Notes: generated from the letters alone by a model not told the origin. 64,000 nucleotides of DNA from Bacillus xiapuensis (GCF_002797355.1 NZ_KZ454939.1:435828-499827); one strand, 5' to 3'. Shown: positions 17,629-26,968, counted from the first letter of the stretch. Numbers and translations: made by a program.

Positions 17629-19206
17629 TTGAGGCGCATCTCCATTCAATGGAAGATCACAAGCTTAATCGTGTTCATTCTGGCCTTTTCTCTGTTATTG
17701 CTCGGAATCGTGCTCATTAGTCAGCTCATTCAAAAGGAAGAAGATGAGCTGAAAGAGCGGGCCATCTTAACGGCTAGAACGGTGTCAGAGCTGCCGGGGA
17801 TGGTGGAGCAGCTGTCGCTGAAGGGCGAGAAAGGGCAGAGCATGAAAAAAACAATTGAAGATATCAGAGTCATTAATCAAGCGGATTATATTGTGGTGCT
17901 GAATATGGATAGGGTAAGATTGACTCATCCGATAGAGAGCCTAGTCGGCAAAGTATCCAAAGGGAAAGATGAAGCGCCAGCCTTCGCCGAGCATTCTTAT
18001 ACATCCAAAGCAAAAGGAGAAATCGGCGTTGTGATTCGAGCGTTTGTCCCCGTAATCAATGACCAGCATGAACAAATCGGCGTTGTCGTTAGCGGCTATA
18101 AATTACCGAGTATCGGAGAGACACTGCTGTCGCTGAAAAAAGAGATATTGCTAACATCCGCTCTGGCTTTAATCGTCGCCGGATGGGGAGCTTATTTATT
18201 AGCCAGGCATATTAAGCGGGAGATGTTCCAGCTTGAACCTCATGAAATTGCCAGGATCCTCGTGGAAAGAACGGAGACGTTTAACGCGATGCATGAAGGA
18301 ATTATCGCCATTGACAGTAAAGAAAGGATCACGATTTTCAATAATCAGGCGAAGCGGATTATGGGGGTGTCTGGGGATGTGATTCATCAGCCGATTCGCC
18401 AGGTGCTGCCGGATACGTTTTTGCCTGAAATTCTTGAAAAAGAGCGTCCGGTGTATAATCGGGACTTGCATATTCAAAACCGGGCGATCGTATCCAATCG
18501 GGTGCCGATCAAAGTAAATGGAAAGACGGTTGGAGCGATTGCGATTTTCCAAGACCGGACGAAGGTGAAGCAAATGGCGGAGGAACTGACGAGTGTCAAA
18601 TCGTTTGTGAACGCGCTTCGCGTACAGAATCATGAGCATATGAATAAATTACATACGATCGCTGGTCTGATCCAGCTGGGAAATAAAGAAAAGGCGCTTG
18701 AATACATTTTTCAAGTAACCGGTGAGCAAGAGGAATTGATGAACTTTCTCAGCCGAAACATTCACGATGAAAGCATATCCGGTCTTTTGCTGAGCAAGGT
18801 CAGCCGCGGCAAGGAGCTGGGCATTCAAGTGACAATTGATGGCCACAGCACGCTCAAGCAGCTTCCGCCGGCACTGGATCATCATGACTTTGTGATTGTC
18901 TTAGGAAACTTAATCGAAAATGCTTTTGATGCTTTCACTGCATCAAGCGAGGACAATCAAATTTATGTCAGCATCAGACAAACGGAGGAGGCTGTTTCTG
19001 TTCTCGTGGAAGATAACGGCTGCGGAATTCCAGAGGACAAGCAAAAGAGAATATTTGAGCATGGATATTCAACCAAATCCTCAGTGGGACGAGGAATTGG
19101 CTTGTTTTTAATCAAGCAAGTGACAGAAAAAGGGCACGGGAACATTCAAGTGGAATCGAAAGTAGGACAGGGCACAACGATTTCCATCATCTTTCCGATG
19201 TCGTGA
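17629..19206 (+). CDS. dctS: Sensor histidine kinase of C4-dicarboxylate uptake (CitA/DcuS family)
   Basis: 525 residues. Membrane helix about 12-32, an extracellular PAS-like sensor domain (about 35-170), second helix about 172-190, a cytoplasmic PAS domain (about 210-310), then a DcuS-type dimerisation helix with the phospho-acceptor in LRVQNHEHMNKLHT, and an ATPase domain with GNLIENAFDA (N box), VEDNGCGIP (G1) and GRGIGLFLIKQV (G2). Should sense C4-dicarboxylates with DctB and phosphorylate DctR. TTG 17629 is chosen because homology starts at LRRISIQWK and AAGGG lies upstream; an in-frame GTG at 17620 is also possible. Confidence 0.9.
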   Translation: MRRISIQWKITSLIVFILAFSLLLLGIVLISQLIQKEEDELKERAILTARTVSELPGMVEQLSLKGEKGQSMKKTIEDIRVINQADYIVVLNMDRVRLTHPIESLVGKVSKGKDEAPAFAEHSYTSKAKGEIGVVIRAFVPVINDQHEQIGVVVSGYKLPSIGETLLSLKKEILLTSALALIVAGWGAYLLARHIKREMFQLEPHEIARILVERTETFNAMHEGIIAIDSKERITIFNNQAKRIMGVSGDVIHQPIRQVLPDTFLPEILEKERPVYNRDLHIQNRAIVSNRVPIKVNGKTVGAIAIFQDRTKVKQMAEELTSVKSFVNALRVQNHEHMNKLHTIAGLIQLGNKEKALEYIFQVTGEQEELMNFLSRNIHDESISGLLLSKVSRGKELGIQVTIDGHSTLKQLPPALDHHDFVIVLGNLIENAFDAFTASSEDNQIYVSIRQTEEAVSVLVEDNGCGIPEDKQKRIFEHGYSTKSSVGRGIGLFLIKQVTEKGHGNIQVESKVGQGTTISIIFPMS

Positions 19207-19224
19207 AGGAAAAGGAGGGGAACG

Positions 19225-19896
19225 ATGATAAAAGTAGTATTAATAGAAGATGATCCTATGGTGCAGGAAGTCAACCGCGAATTTATTAATCAAGTCAATG
19301 GTTTTGAAGTCGTAGGAGCCGCTGGGAATGGAGCAGAGGGCTTGCGGCTAGTGCGGACGCTTAAACCGGAGCTTGTTATTATTGACATTTACATGCCGCA
19401 GGTGGATGGCCTGCAGGCGATCCAGCAAATACGGACAGAGGGGCTCCGGGCGGATGTGATTGCGATTACCGCTGCAAGCGATGCCGATACGATCCGCAAA
19501 GTCATTCAGCACGGAGCCTTCGATTACATTATGAAGCCTTTTAAATTTGAAAGAATCAAACAAGCGCTGGAGAAATACCGTTCTTTCCGCAATTGCTTCA
19601 ATGACAGCGGCACAATGTCTCAGAAGGAGCTTGACAGCATTTTATTTCAAAAGGAAGAGCATGCGGAAGCGGAGCTGCCCAAAGGGTTGAACGCGGTCAC
19701 CTTAAAGAAGGTTATCGGATATTTATCAGGCCATGCGGAATCGGTTTCTGCAGAAGAGGTGGCTGAAGGAATCGGTATCGCCCGGGTGACCGCAAGACGC
19801 TACCTTGATTACCTGGAGAAGAGAGGAAAAGTCAAACTCGATATTCAATACGGCGGCATCGGAAGACCGATCAACCGCTATATTTATCAAAGCTAA
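19225..19896 (+). CDS. dctR: Response regulator of C4-dicarboxylate uptake (CitB/DcuR family)
   Basis: 223 residues. Receiver domain with acidic pocket EDD (8-10), phospho-acceptor Asp54 in VIIDIYMPQ and Lys in MKPFKFERI; C-terminal helix-turn-helix (about 165-215, SAEEVAEGIGIARVTARRYLDYLEKRGKVKL) of the CitT/DcuR type. Starts 18 bp after dctS behind AAGGAGGGG. Expected to activate dctP, whose upstream region carries phased repeats. Confidence 0.92.
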   Translation: MIKVVLIEDDPMVQEVNREFINQVNGFEVVGAAGNGAEGLRLVRTLKPELVIIDIYMPQVDGLQAIQQIRTEGLRADVIAITAASDADTIRKVIQHGAFDYIMKPFKFERIKQALEKYRSFRNCFNDSGTMSQKELDSILFQKEEHAEAELPKGLNAVTLKKVIGYLSGHAESVSAEEVAEGIGIARVTARRYLDYLEKRGKVKLDIQYGGIGRPINRYIYQS

Positions 19897-19932
19897 ACAG
19901 CGCCCAGTTCATGCAAGGCGCTGTTTAGCTTT
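19889..19932. terminator. Stem-loop at the dctR stop codon
   Basis: AAAGCTAAACAGCGCC pairs perfectly with GGCGCTGTTTAGCTTT across a 12-nt loop; the TAA of dctR is within the left arm. The stem is very stable although the T-tract is short, so it probably ends the dctSR transcript. Confidence 0.7.
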
Positions 19933-20019
19933 GATCAATGATGTCATTCTATTTTCTTTCTGGCAAAGGAGAGCCGCACTTCTAAGCATCACGGCAAGAA
20001 ACTTTGCCGGAATTCTGGC

Positions 20020-20691
20020 TTATTCTGCTTGAACAATCGCATAGACATGCTTGGGCCCGTGAACACCTGTGGTCATTTGCAGCTCAATATCGGCGCTCTT
20101 ACTGGGACCCGTTAGGAAATGAAGTGTTGAGAAGTCTTTCTCCCGCAAGCGCGGGAAGATATCTCCCATGCGGAAGACAAGCTGTTCTTGCTTGAAGATT
20201 ATGACATGAACCGGAGGAAGAAGGCTGACGGAGCGGCCTTTCTTCTCATTGTAAATTAAAACGGCGGTCCCGGTGTCTGCGATCGCAAAGTCCGCTGATG
20301 TAATGCCGATATCGGCGTGTTTAGCAATCGCAATATTGGCCTCTTTCGCGGCTTGTCCATTCCAAATATACATCTTTGTCTTTGTTTGCGCGGCTGCTTC
20401 ATCTATATTCAATTTCGCCAGTTCTTCGTCATCCCAGCGAATCAGTGATTGGGCACCGTGCCGTTCGATGATCATTTTCAAAAAGTGCTGGACTTCATGC
20501 GCCTGCTTAGCTGTAAATACTTCCCCGTGAACAGCTTCCAAATTCTCCTTGTACATTCTCAGCCATTCGTCGGGGGAATCAGCAGAATCGCAGCTGCCTT
20601 CAGGAATGCCTTTAGGGTAAGGGGCAATGGCATCGGATTCGCTACGTCCAAGCCGGGTTCGAATGTTTTGTAAAAAATCAGCTTTATTCAT
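20020..20691 (-). CDS. lutC: Lactate utilization protein LutC
   Basis: 223 residues of the LUD domain family (B. subtilis YvbY). Family motifs GITSADFAIADTGTAVL and THxP-like IELQMTTGVHGPKHVYAIV are present. Needed with LutA and LutB for oxidation of L-lactate to pyruvate. Its ATG overlaps the last 8 bp of lutB, so translation is coupled in the order lutA-lutB-lutC. Confidence 0.94.
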   Translation of the reverse strand: MNKADFLQNIRTRLGRSESDAIAPYPKGIPEGSCDSADSPDEWLRMYKENLEAVHGEVFTAKQAHEVQHFLKMIIERHGAQSLIRWDDEELAKLNIDEAAAQTKTKMYIWNGQAAKEANIAIAKHADIGITSADFAIADTGTAVLIYNEKKGRSVSLLPPVHVIIFKQEQLVFRMGDIFPRLREKDFSTLHFLTGPSKSADIELQMTTGVHGPKHVYAIVQAE

Positions 20692-22114
20692 GTGACGAAC
20701 CTCCTTGATGCTTAATCGATTCCTTCCAGCGTTCGCGGAAGGATTTTTGCACTTCAGGGAATTCCCTTGATTCTGTCCAGCCTTTCATGAACGGAGTGCT
20801 TTCTTTAAAATGGCCATCTTTAATAAAGGGTTTTTGCAAGACTTGTCCGGCCTTGGTCATTTTACTGTACAAAGAAGGCGAACTGAAGGCTGTTCCGAAC
20901 ATTTGAAACGCCATTTTTTCCAGCGGCGATGTGTAGCCTGATTCGACATTGCGGTGGCGCAGCTTGACAAGCATGTCATGCAGCGGAATTCGAACAGGAC
21001 AAGCTTCGTGGCAGGCCCCGCACAAGCTTGAAGCGTAAGATAATTCAGCCGCCTGCTTGGAATCTTGATTTAATAAAGGAGTGAGTACCGCTCCAATCGG
21101 CCCGTTATAAACGGAACCGTATGAATGACCCCCTACGTGCCGATATACCGGACATACGTTAATGCAAGCTCCGCAGCGAATGCAATTGAGAATCTCTTGG
21201 AAATCAGGGTCGCCCAGCTGGTTGGAACGGCCGTTATCTAAAATGATGACGTGCATATTTTTCGGTCCATCGGTCTCGTGGCTGCGCACAGGCTTTAAAA
21301 TGGAGACGCCTGAAGAAATCTTTTGTCCGGTGCCGGCACGGGGCAGGAGGTTAATCACGACTTCAAAATCTTCCCATGTAGGGACGATCCGCTCCATGCC
21401 CATGAAGACAATATGCGTTTCCGGAAGTGTGGTTACCATGCGGGCGTTCCCTTCATTCGTCAGCAGAGAAACGGCTCCCGCCTCGGCAATGGCAAAATTG
21501 CATCCGGTAATGCCGATATCGGCTGCCAAAAATTTTTCGCGGATGGCCGCCCGGGCAAAGCCGACAAGATGCTGCAAATCCGCTTGCACCTCTTTGCCGC
21601 CTTCTTTGGAAAATAATTCTGCCACCTGTTCTTTCGTTTTATGAACGGCAGGCCCGAGAAGATGGGAAGGATGCTCCCCGGCCAATTGAATAATGTATTC
21701 TCCTAAGTCTGTTTCTACCGTTTCGACGCCGGCCTGTTCTAAGGCGCGATTTAATTTAATTTCTTCTGTCACCATGGACTTGGATTTCACCGCATATTTT
21801 CCGTTCGTTTGTTGGACGATGCGGCGTGTATGCTCTAAGGCTTCAGCCGCGTCTGTAGCAAAGTGAACGCGGCCGCCTTGTTTTTCTACATTTTCTGCGA
21901 ATTGCGATAAATAATAATCTAAGTGGGCAATGGTATGGCTGCGAATGGCACTGCCGCGCTGGCGCCATTCTTCCCAATTTCCCATCTCTGCCGCCGCATT
22001 CAGTCTGCCATAGCGCAGCTTTTCTGTCGCCTTTGCCACAGCCTGGCGCGCGTGAACATCGGAAATTTCTTTTTTGACGCGTTCTTTTAGCGTTCCGCCT
22101 GCGTATAATGTCAT
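20684..22114 (-). CDS. lutB: Iron-sulfur lactate utilization protein LutB
   Basis: 476 residues. N-terminal LUD domain (GITGCNFAIAEAGAVSLLTNEGN) and a C-terminal ferredoxin-like domain with two [4Fe-4S] motifs: CIRCGACINVCPVYRHVGG (near residue 315) and CGACHEACPVRIP (near residue 365). ATG 22114 overlaps the lutA stop (ATGA), which fixes the start; 31 further in-frame upstream codons lie inside lutA. Length matches B. subtilis LutB (YvfW, about 479). Confidence 0.95.
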   Translation of the reverse strand: MTLYAGGTLKERVKKEISDVHARQAVAKATEKLRYGRLNAAAEMGNWEEWRQRGSAIRSHTIAHLDYYLSQFAENVEKQGGRVHFATDAAEALEHTRRIVQQTNGKYAVKSKSMVTEEIKLNRALEQAGVETVETDLGEYIIQLAGEHPSHLLGPAVHKTKEQVAELFSKEGGKEVQADLQHLVGFARAAIREKFLAADIGITGCNFAIAEAGAVSLLTNEGNARMVTTLPETHIVFMGMERIVPTWEDFEVVINLLPRAGTGQKISSGVSILKPVRSHETDGPKNMHVIILDNGRSNQLGDPDFQEILNCIRCGACINVCPVYRHVGGHSYGSVYNGPIGAVLTPLLNQDSKQAAELSYASSLCGACHEACPVRIPLHDMLVKLRHRNVESGYTSPLEKMAFQMFGTAFSSPSLYSKMTKAGQVLQKPFIKDGHFKESTPFMKGWTESREFPEVQKSFRERWKESIKHQGGSSHE

Positions 22115-22839
22115 GCTGTCACCCCCTGATCCAGTACTTGGGCAATATGCATGACCTGAATATCGGCCCCAGTCTGATTCAGGCGGCCACCGATGTTCAT
22201 TAAACAACCCATATCAGAGCCAATCAGCACTTCTGGCTGAGTGGATTGAACATGCTCCGCTTTTTCTGTCACCATTTGCTTAGAGATGTCCGGCATTTTC
22301 ACTGCGAATGTCCCTCCAAAGCCGCAGCAGTCTGATTTATATGGCAAATCGACCAGCTCCAAGCCTTTGACATGTTTGAGTAACGTGAATGGCTCATCCT
22401 TCACATGAAGCAGTCTCGTTGTGTGGCAGGAGGGATGAAAAGTCGCTCGTTTAGCAAAGCTGGCTCCTACATCCTCCACGCCGAGGACATGCACTAAAAA
22501 CTGTGTAAATTCATACGTTTTGGCAATCAGCTCATCCGCTTTCTTGCGCCAAACGGGATCATCTTTAAATAATTCCGGATAATAATGGTGGATCATTCCT
22601 GTACAGGAACCGGAAGGCAAAACGACATATTCACTTTTTTCAAATACTTGAATTGTATGCCGCGCTACTTTTTCTGTCTCTTTCTGATAGCCGCTATTAA
22701 ATGCCGGCTGTCCGCAGCATGTTTGTCCTTCAGGGAAATCCACCTTGACACCTTGGCGATTCAAGATGCGCACGACACTTTCCCCTACCTGCGGATATAG
22801 ATTATCTGCCAAACAAGTAATAAATAATGAAGCGTTCAT
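22111..22839 (-). CDS. lutA: Lactate utilization protein LutA
   Basis: 242 residues with two cysteine-rich CCG domains: TCCGQPAFNSGY (about 40) and SDCCGFGGTFAVKM (about 165), each preceded by the C-x-x-N/H partner segments (LFITCLADNLYP, FHPSCHTTRLL). These bind a non-cubane or [4Fe-4S] cluster and relate to glycolate oxidase GlcF. First gene of lutABC. In B. subtilis this operon is repressed by LutR; no LutR-like gene is visible here, but a GAF/PucR-type regulator heads the adjacent permease operon. Confidence 0.95.
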   Translation of the reverse strand: MNASLFITCLADNLYPQVGESVVRILNRQGVKVDFPEGQTCCGQPAFNSGYQKETEKVARHTIQVFEKSEYVVLPSGSCTGMIHHYYPELFKDDPVWRKKADELIAKTYEFTQFLVHVLGVEDVGASFAKRATFHPSCHTTRLLHVKDEPFTLLKHVKGLELVDLPYKSDCCGFGGTFAVKMPDISKQMVTEKAEHVQSTQPEVLIGSDMGCLMNIGGRLNQTGADIQVMHIAQVLDQGVTA

Positions 22840-22873
22840 CCTTTATCTCCCATTTCTAAAATAGATTTAGTCG

Positions 22874-24343
22874 TTAGATTCCTTTAATGATGCGCTGTAT
22901 ATGCGGTTCTAAAGTTGGCTGCTTCGCTTGTGTCAAAAAGGAGATCGCAATAAATGCCGCCATGGATAAGGCAAAAGCAAAGGCTCCGTTCACGACGGTC
23001 GGAGGAAGGAGAGTCCAGCCGTACTTTGAGGCGATTTCCAAAGCGAAATTGCTGAAAATACCGATGATGATGCTTGCGACCGCCGCTTGTTTCGTCGCTT
23101 TTTCCCAGATTAATCCGAGTACGACAGAAGGGAAGATAGCAGCTGCAAATGTCCCGAATCCAAACACGCCGAGAAGTCCAACTAACGTATCCATATAAAA
23201 AGCAAATAAAGCGGAGGAGACAAGCAGGACGACAACGGCGATCCGACTCCAGAAGAGCTCCCGTTTGATCTCGATATTAAAAGCTTTCGGAAGGTCGCGG
23301 ATGATGGCTCCCGCGCCAAGATTAACAAAGCTGTCGCCTGTTGACATGATCGCAGCGAGCAGTCCTGAAATTACAAGGCCGGCGATCACTGGATTCGTAT
23401 AATTTAAAATGAAAGTCATTAGAGTATCATCCGGGGAAGCAATGGCCGGAAATTTTCCTTGTGAATATAGAGCTGCCGAAGCAAGTCCGATGCCGAGCAC
23501 GAGAAAAATAGTGATTAAATAGGCCAACCCTGAAGTGAAAGCTCCCCATCTTAATTGTTTAACATCCTTTAGCATTAAAAATTTCGTGACAAGCTGGGGC
23601 TGTCCAGCCATTCCAAGGCTCATCATGAAAAACCAGCAAACAACGGTGATGAGAGGGAATTGCCCGGTTGGCGAAGCCATGAGCGGATCGGCTTCTTGCA
23701 AGGTCTTTGTAATATTCAGCAGACCTCCTCCGGCATCGAGCGCGTAAAAAAAGACGATGATGGAAACGGCAATCATCATCACTCCCTGTACCACGTCCGT
23801 ATACACACCGGCAATCATTCCGCCGCCTACCGCGTATACAGCGAGAATAATTAATCCGATGATGGCTCCTTCCTTGACGCTAAGACCAAAGGTGAGATTC
23901 ATAATGACTCCAAGGGCTTGCACCTGCGTTCCGAGGTAGCCGAGCACACCCAAAATCACCGCAATGCCCATCCAGCCTTGAGCGGCCCGGCTTTTATAAC
24001 GGCTGCCAACGATGTCGCCCATTGTGTAAACTTCTTCTTTTGCTCCCAATTCCCAAATTCTCCGCCCGACTAAAAACCATGTCAGGCCAAACCCGATGGA
24101 AGCTCCGATCAAGGGCCCGATCACAAAGCCAAGCCCTTTACTGAAAGCTAACGCAGTGCCTCCCACCATTCCTACTCCGCTTTGGACTGAAGAAAAGGCT
24201 GCGATCGCCATCACAAACATTCCAAGGCTCTTTCCAGCCACATAGAAGTCACTGCTTGATTTCGTTTTCTTAGTGGCCCATAAGCCGATAACAATACAAA
24301 TAATTAAATAGGCAATCAATATAGAAATAATCGTTACATTCAT
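22874..24343 (-). CDS. Sodium:solute symporter (SSS family)
   Basis: 489 residues and about 13 membrane helices of the LeuT-fold SSSF family (PanF/PutP/OpuE relatives). Visible: the N-terminal SSSDFYVAGKSLGMFVMAIAAFSSVQSG sodium-site segment and GLVISGLLAAIMSTGDSFVNLGAGAIIRD on helix 8. Lies just upstream of lutABC on the same strand (35 bp), so the likely cargo is lactate or a related hydroxy acid, but that is inference from context. Starts 17 bp after the small membrane protein, with which it probably forms a pair. Confidence 0.85.
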   Translation of the reverse strand: MNVTIISILIAYLIICIVIGLWATKKTKSSSDFYVAGKSLGMFVMAIAAFSSVQSGVGMVGGTALAFSKGLGFVIGPLIGASIGFGLTWFLVGRRIWELGAKEEVYTMGDIVGSRYKSRAAQGWMGIAVILGVLGYLGTQVQALGVIMNLTFGLSVKEGAIIGLIILAVYAVGGGMIAGVYTDVVQGVMMIAVSIIVFFYALDAGGGLLNITKTLQEADPLMASPTGQFPLITVVCWFFMMSLGMAGQPQLVTKFLMLKDVKQLRWGAFTSGLAYLITIFLVLGIGLASAALYSQGKFPAIASPDDTLMTFILNYTNPVIAGLVISGLLAAIMSTGDSFVNLGAGAIIRDLPKAFNIEIKRELFWSRIAVVVLLVSSALFAFYMDTLVGLLGVFGFGTFAAAIFPSVVLGLIWEKATKQAAVASIIIGIFSNFALEIASKYGWTLLPPTVVNGAFAFALSMAAFIAISFLTQAKQPTLEPHIQRIIKGI

Positions 24344-24360
24344 TGTTTGGTCCCCTTGCT

Positions 24361-24792
24361 TTAAGATGTTTTGGCATAGCGGCCGGCAGAAGCTTGCGCC
24401 TTTTGAGCCTCTATCCGGCCTTGTTTATGATGACTCCATGCATAAAAAAGGGGTATAACCAGAATCATGGAAGCAACACCATATAGAAAAACTGCTGATG
24501 TGGGCACAAGTCCCATGACATAGACCCGGCTGTCGCCTCCAGCCATCTTCTCTCCGACGCCTAGCAGGTCTGCTAAAGCGAACAGCAGGAAGAAGAGAGA
24601 GGATGAGGCGATTGGAAAAAACAAAAAAGATTTATTTTTCTGAATATAACGGCCGAGACCAATAGTTAGAATAAGTCCAATTACCAAAATATAAGAATAA
24701 ATAATCACTCGCCAAGAATGGAGGATCATGCCCGCTCCCAATGTGCTTAAGCAAACTAAGATGAGCGCCATCCCTTTACTTTGCTGATCCAA
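24361..24792 (-). CDS. Small membrane protein paired with the symporter
   Basis: 143 residues, four hydrophobic helices (about 7-25, 29-47, 56-80, 95-125), then a basic tail HHKQGRIEAQKAQ. No enzymatic motif. TTG 24792 is chosen because AAAGGAG lies 9 bp upstream; the in-frame sequence before it covers the promoter region. Placement immediately before an SSS carrier recalls the short DUF4212/DUF485-type partners seen with some symporters, but I do not see those family signatures, so the product stays hypothetical. Confidence 0.6.
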   Translation of the reverse strand: MDQQSKGMALILVCLSTLGAGMILHSWRVIIYSYILVIGLILTIGLGRYIQKNKSFLFFPIASSSLFFLLFALADLLGVGEKMAGGDSRVYVMGLVPTSAVFLYGVASMILVIPLFYAWSHHKQGRIEAQKAQASAGRYAKTS

Positions 24793-24861
24793 AAGAATCG
24801 CTCCTTTCATCATTTTTGAATGTATTATGAAGTATAGAATATTCAGAAAAAAATAGATATA

Positions 24862-24905
24862 TACAAAAGAGACGAATAGATTATTAATCCTTTGTCTCTT
24901 TTGTA
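24862..24905. promoter_or_regulatory. 12-bp inverted repeat between regulator and permease operon
   Basis: TACAAAAGAGAC (24862-24873) and GTCTCTTTTGTA (24894-24905), perfect arms with a 20-nt spacer. It starts 6 bp after the regulator stop. It may be the regulator gene's terminator (minus strand later reads TTTTTTT) or the operator of the symporter operon. A possible -10 TATACT lies downstream on the minus strand at about 24834. Confidence 0.5.
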
Positions 24906-24910
24906 CAAAA

Positions 24911-26686
24911 TTAAATGGAAGACAAATACTCATTCATATAAATGGCCAATTGCAGTTCAAACATTTTCTTCCCGTCAATGTCTGCAATATTCAGCAGTTT
25001 TTTTGCCGTTTGCAGCCGGTATTTAATCGTATTTAAATGAACAAAACTCATTCGAGCTGTCTTGGTGGCGCTTTGATTACATTCCATAAATACTTTCAGT
25101 GTATGGACAAGCTCTGTGCCGTATTGGCGATCATGTGCCAAAAGCGGGCCGAGCGTTTCTTCTATATAGTATCTAAGCTCCCTCGGGTCATGTACGAGAA
25201 AAAGCCGGTATAGCCCGAGTTGCTTGTAATTCATAATCGAGCGTTTTCCTTTGTATACTTGCAAGTATTCCACACAGCTTTTGGCATCGATTGATGATTT
25301 CTCAATATGATCTAAAGAAGAAAACGGGCTGCCGATTCCCGCATAAAAATCCATTAGCTCACGTTCCGTTGATTCTTGTAAAAGCTCTTGAAGAAAGGCT
25401 TCAATGTCTTGCTGTAAATCATCTTCCGGCACATTTTTATCGGCAATAAACAGAAGATGAATGTCGAAATTCTTCTCCAGCACGAGCAATTTGTAAGGGG
25501 ATAAATGGATTTTGCGGTACAGCAAACGGCTGAAGGGCTGCTTCTTTGATGACAGCCGCGCGAAGCTTGTTACAGGATCAATCAGATGAATAAATACGGA
25601 AGTGAAATAGTGGCCGTCTGTTAAGCCGACTTTTTGCCATTGCTTAGGAGAAATTTCGGATGTCCGCTGCTGCAGCAGCTTTTCCAGCAGGTAGCCTTCA
25701 TATTTGAATAATTCTGACATATGGCGTTCTTGATTCGTCATTTCTAAGGCAAAGATCATATTCGCCTGTTCCACAGCAAATAAATCGAGGGGATCCAATT
25801 CGTTTCCGTCATCTGAAAACACGGTCAATAACCCGATTGGTGAACTGTCTGCCCTGATAGGGAAGAAATAGACCTCGTGTTTCTTGCGGTTGAGGGGAAG
25901 CTGCTGCTGACTGACAGCCCTATTGGCCATCATTTTCTGCAAAACGTCAGGGAATCGGGCGGATAGTTCATCGGCGTACCGTTTCGCTGCGCTGGAGCTA
26001 AAAGAAATTAAGTCGAAAAACTCATCAAAAATGCACACTTTTTTATGGATCAAATTGGACAATGTCACGGTAATATCTGAAAGCCCCTTACCTGAAAGAG
26101 TTACTCGCGAAAGCTTTTCCATAATATTTTGCGAGCGCTGTGTTTGTGAAAACAGCCTCGCATTTTCTAGAGCTATGGCAGCTTGGCGAGCGAAGGCTTC
26201 CAGCAGTCTTAAGTCCTTATGTTCAAATTGAACGTCTTCGTTAAAGCTGACAATGGTCAGGATTCCAAGGCATTCTCCGGTATTGGTCAAAAGTGGAGCG
26301 CAAATAGCACTAGCTGGATATTTGAGCATACCTAGCGACCTTTTATAGTAATCGACATGATCATCGTCTAAATTCAGCATGTTGGCTTCTGTATCCTTCG
26401 GTGAATTGAAAATCCGCGCTTTTTGGGAAGTGAAGGTTTTGCCGGTCATCGCTTCGTCCGCTGATAGCTGGATTTTTCTTAAATACGTCATGTCATAGCC
26501 AATCGCATTCTCAGCAATCAGTTTATTGAGCTTGGGATCATATTTAAAAAACACACCGGCATCTGCTCCATCAATGACAAGGAGCACTTCTTTAATGAGC
26601 TGGTCTAATACTTTATTTAAATCCAATGTGGATGTGAGCACTTGCGCCGCATTAATAAGGCTGAGCAATTGCTTATCAGAGTTCAT
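24911..26686 (-). CDS. GAF-PucR/CdaR-type transcriptional regulator
   Basis: 591 residues. N-terminal GAF domain (about 10-165, SLINAAQVLTSTLDLNKVLDQL..ALENARLFSQTQ), a middle PucR-like region (about 180-460), and a C-terminal PucR helix-turn-helix (about 530-585, ATKTARMSFVHLNTIKYRLQTAKKLLNI). PucR-type proteins activate catabolic genes in response to a small effector sensed by the N-terminal domain. It sits directly upstream of, and in the same direction as, the small membrane protein, the symporter and lutABC, so it probably activates that set. ATG 26686 follows GGAGG by 9 bp. Confidence 0.85.
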   Translation of the reverse strand: MNSDKQLLSLINAAQVLTSTLDLNKVLDQLIKEVLLVIDGADAGVFFKYDPKLNKLIAENAIGYDMTYLRKIQLSADEAMTGKTFTSQKARIFNSPKDTEANMLNLDDDHVDYYKRSLGMLKYPASAICAPLLTNTGECLGILTIVSFNEDVQFEHKDLRLLEAFARQAAIALENARLFSQTQRSQNIMEKLSRVTLSGKGLSDITVTLSNLIHKKVCIFDEFFDLISFSSSAAKRYADELSARFPDVLQKMMANRAVSQQQLPLNRKKHEVYFFPIRADSSPIGLLTVFSDDGNELDPLDLFAVEQANMIFALEMTNQERHMSELFKYEGYLLEKLLQQRTSEISPKQWQKVGLTDGHYFTSVFIHLIDPVTSFARLSSKKQPFSRLLYRKIHLSPYKLLVLEKNFDIHLLFIADKNVPEDDLQQDIEAFLQELLQESTERELMDFYAGIGSPFSSLDHIEKSSIDAKSCVEYLQVYKGKRSIMNYKQLGLYRLFLVHDPRELRYYIEETLGPLLAHDRQYGTELVHTLKVFMECNQSATKTARMSFVHLNTIKYRLQTAKKLLNIADIDGKKMFELQLAIYMNEYLSSI

Positions 26687-26730
26687 AGCGATTTTCCTCC
26701 AAATTGCTTTTCCACTCATTATACAAGAAG

Positions 26731-26758
26731 AAAAGCCTGCCGGGGAGAGGCAGGCTTA
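26731..26758 (-). terminator. Terminator of the small acidic protein gene
   Basis: AAGCCTGCC and GGCAGGCTT with a 7-nt loop; minus strand continues TTCTTCTTG. The left arm contains the stop codon of the small gene. Confidence 0.75.
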
Positions 26759-26968
26759 ACCGGGAAATTTTTCTTCGCTGGAAGAGCTGTCCTTCGTGCC
26801 ATGTTTATCTTCTTCTTCTTTCTCTTCCATTTTCAAGTCTTCAAGCGGGATCGAGTCGACTGTTTGCTCGCTTTGAAATTTATCATACAGGCTTTCTTTT
26901 TCTGATTTGTTTTGTTCAGGGTTGTCCATTTTTCCTTTTTGCAAAGGGTTTTTCTTTTGTGAAGTCAC
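26756..26968 (-). CDS. Small hydrophilic protein, unknown
   Basis: 70 residues starting at GTG 26968, with GGAGG 7 bp upstream and an intrinsic terminator at the stop. The chain is almost entirely charged (Lys/Glu/Asp/Ser; e.g. EDLKMEEKEEEDKHGTK) with no hydrophobic core, so it is probably disordered. It is divergent from the stress-protein gene. I do not recognise a family; similar Lys/Glu-rich short proteins in Bacillus are often stress or spore related, which is only a guess here. Confidence 0.55.
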   Translation of the reverse strand: MTSQKKNPLQKGKMDNPEQNKSEKESLYDKFQSEQTVDSIPLEDLKMEEKEEEDKHGTKDSSSSEEKFPG

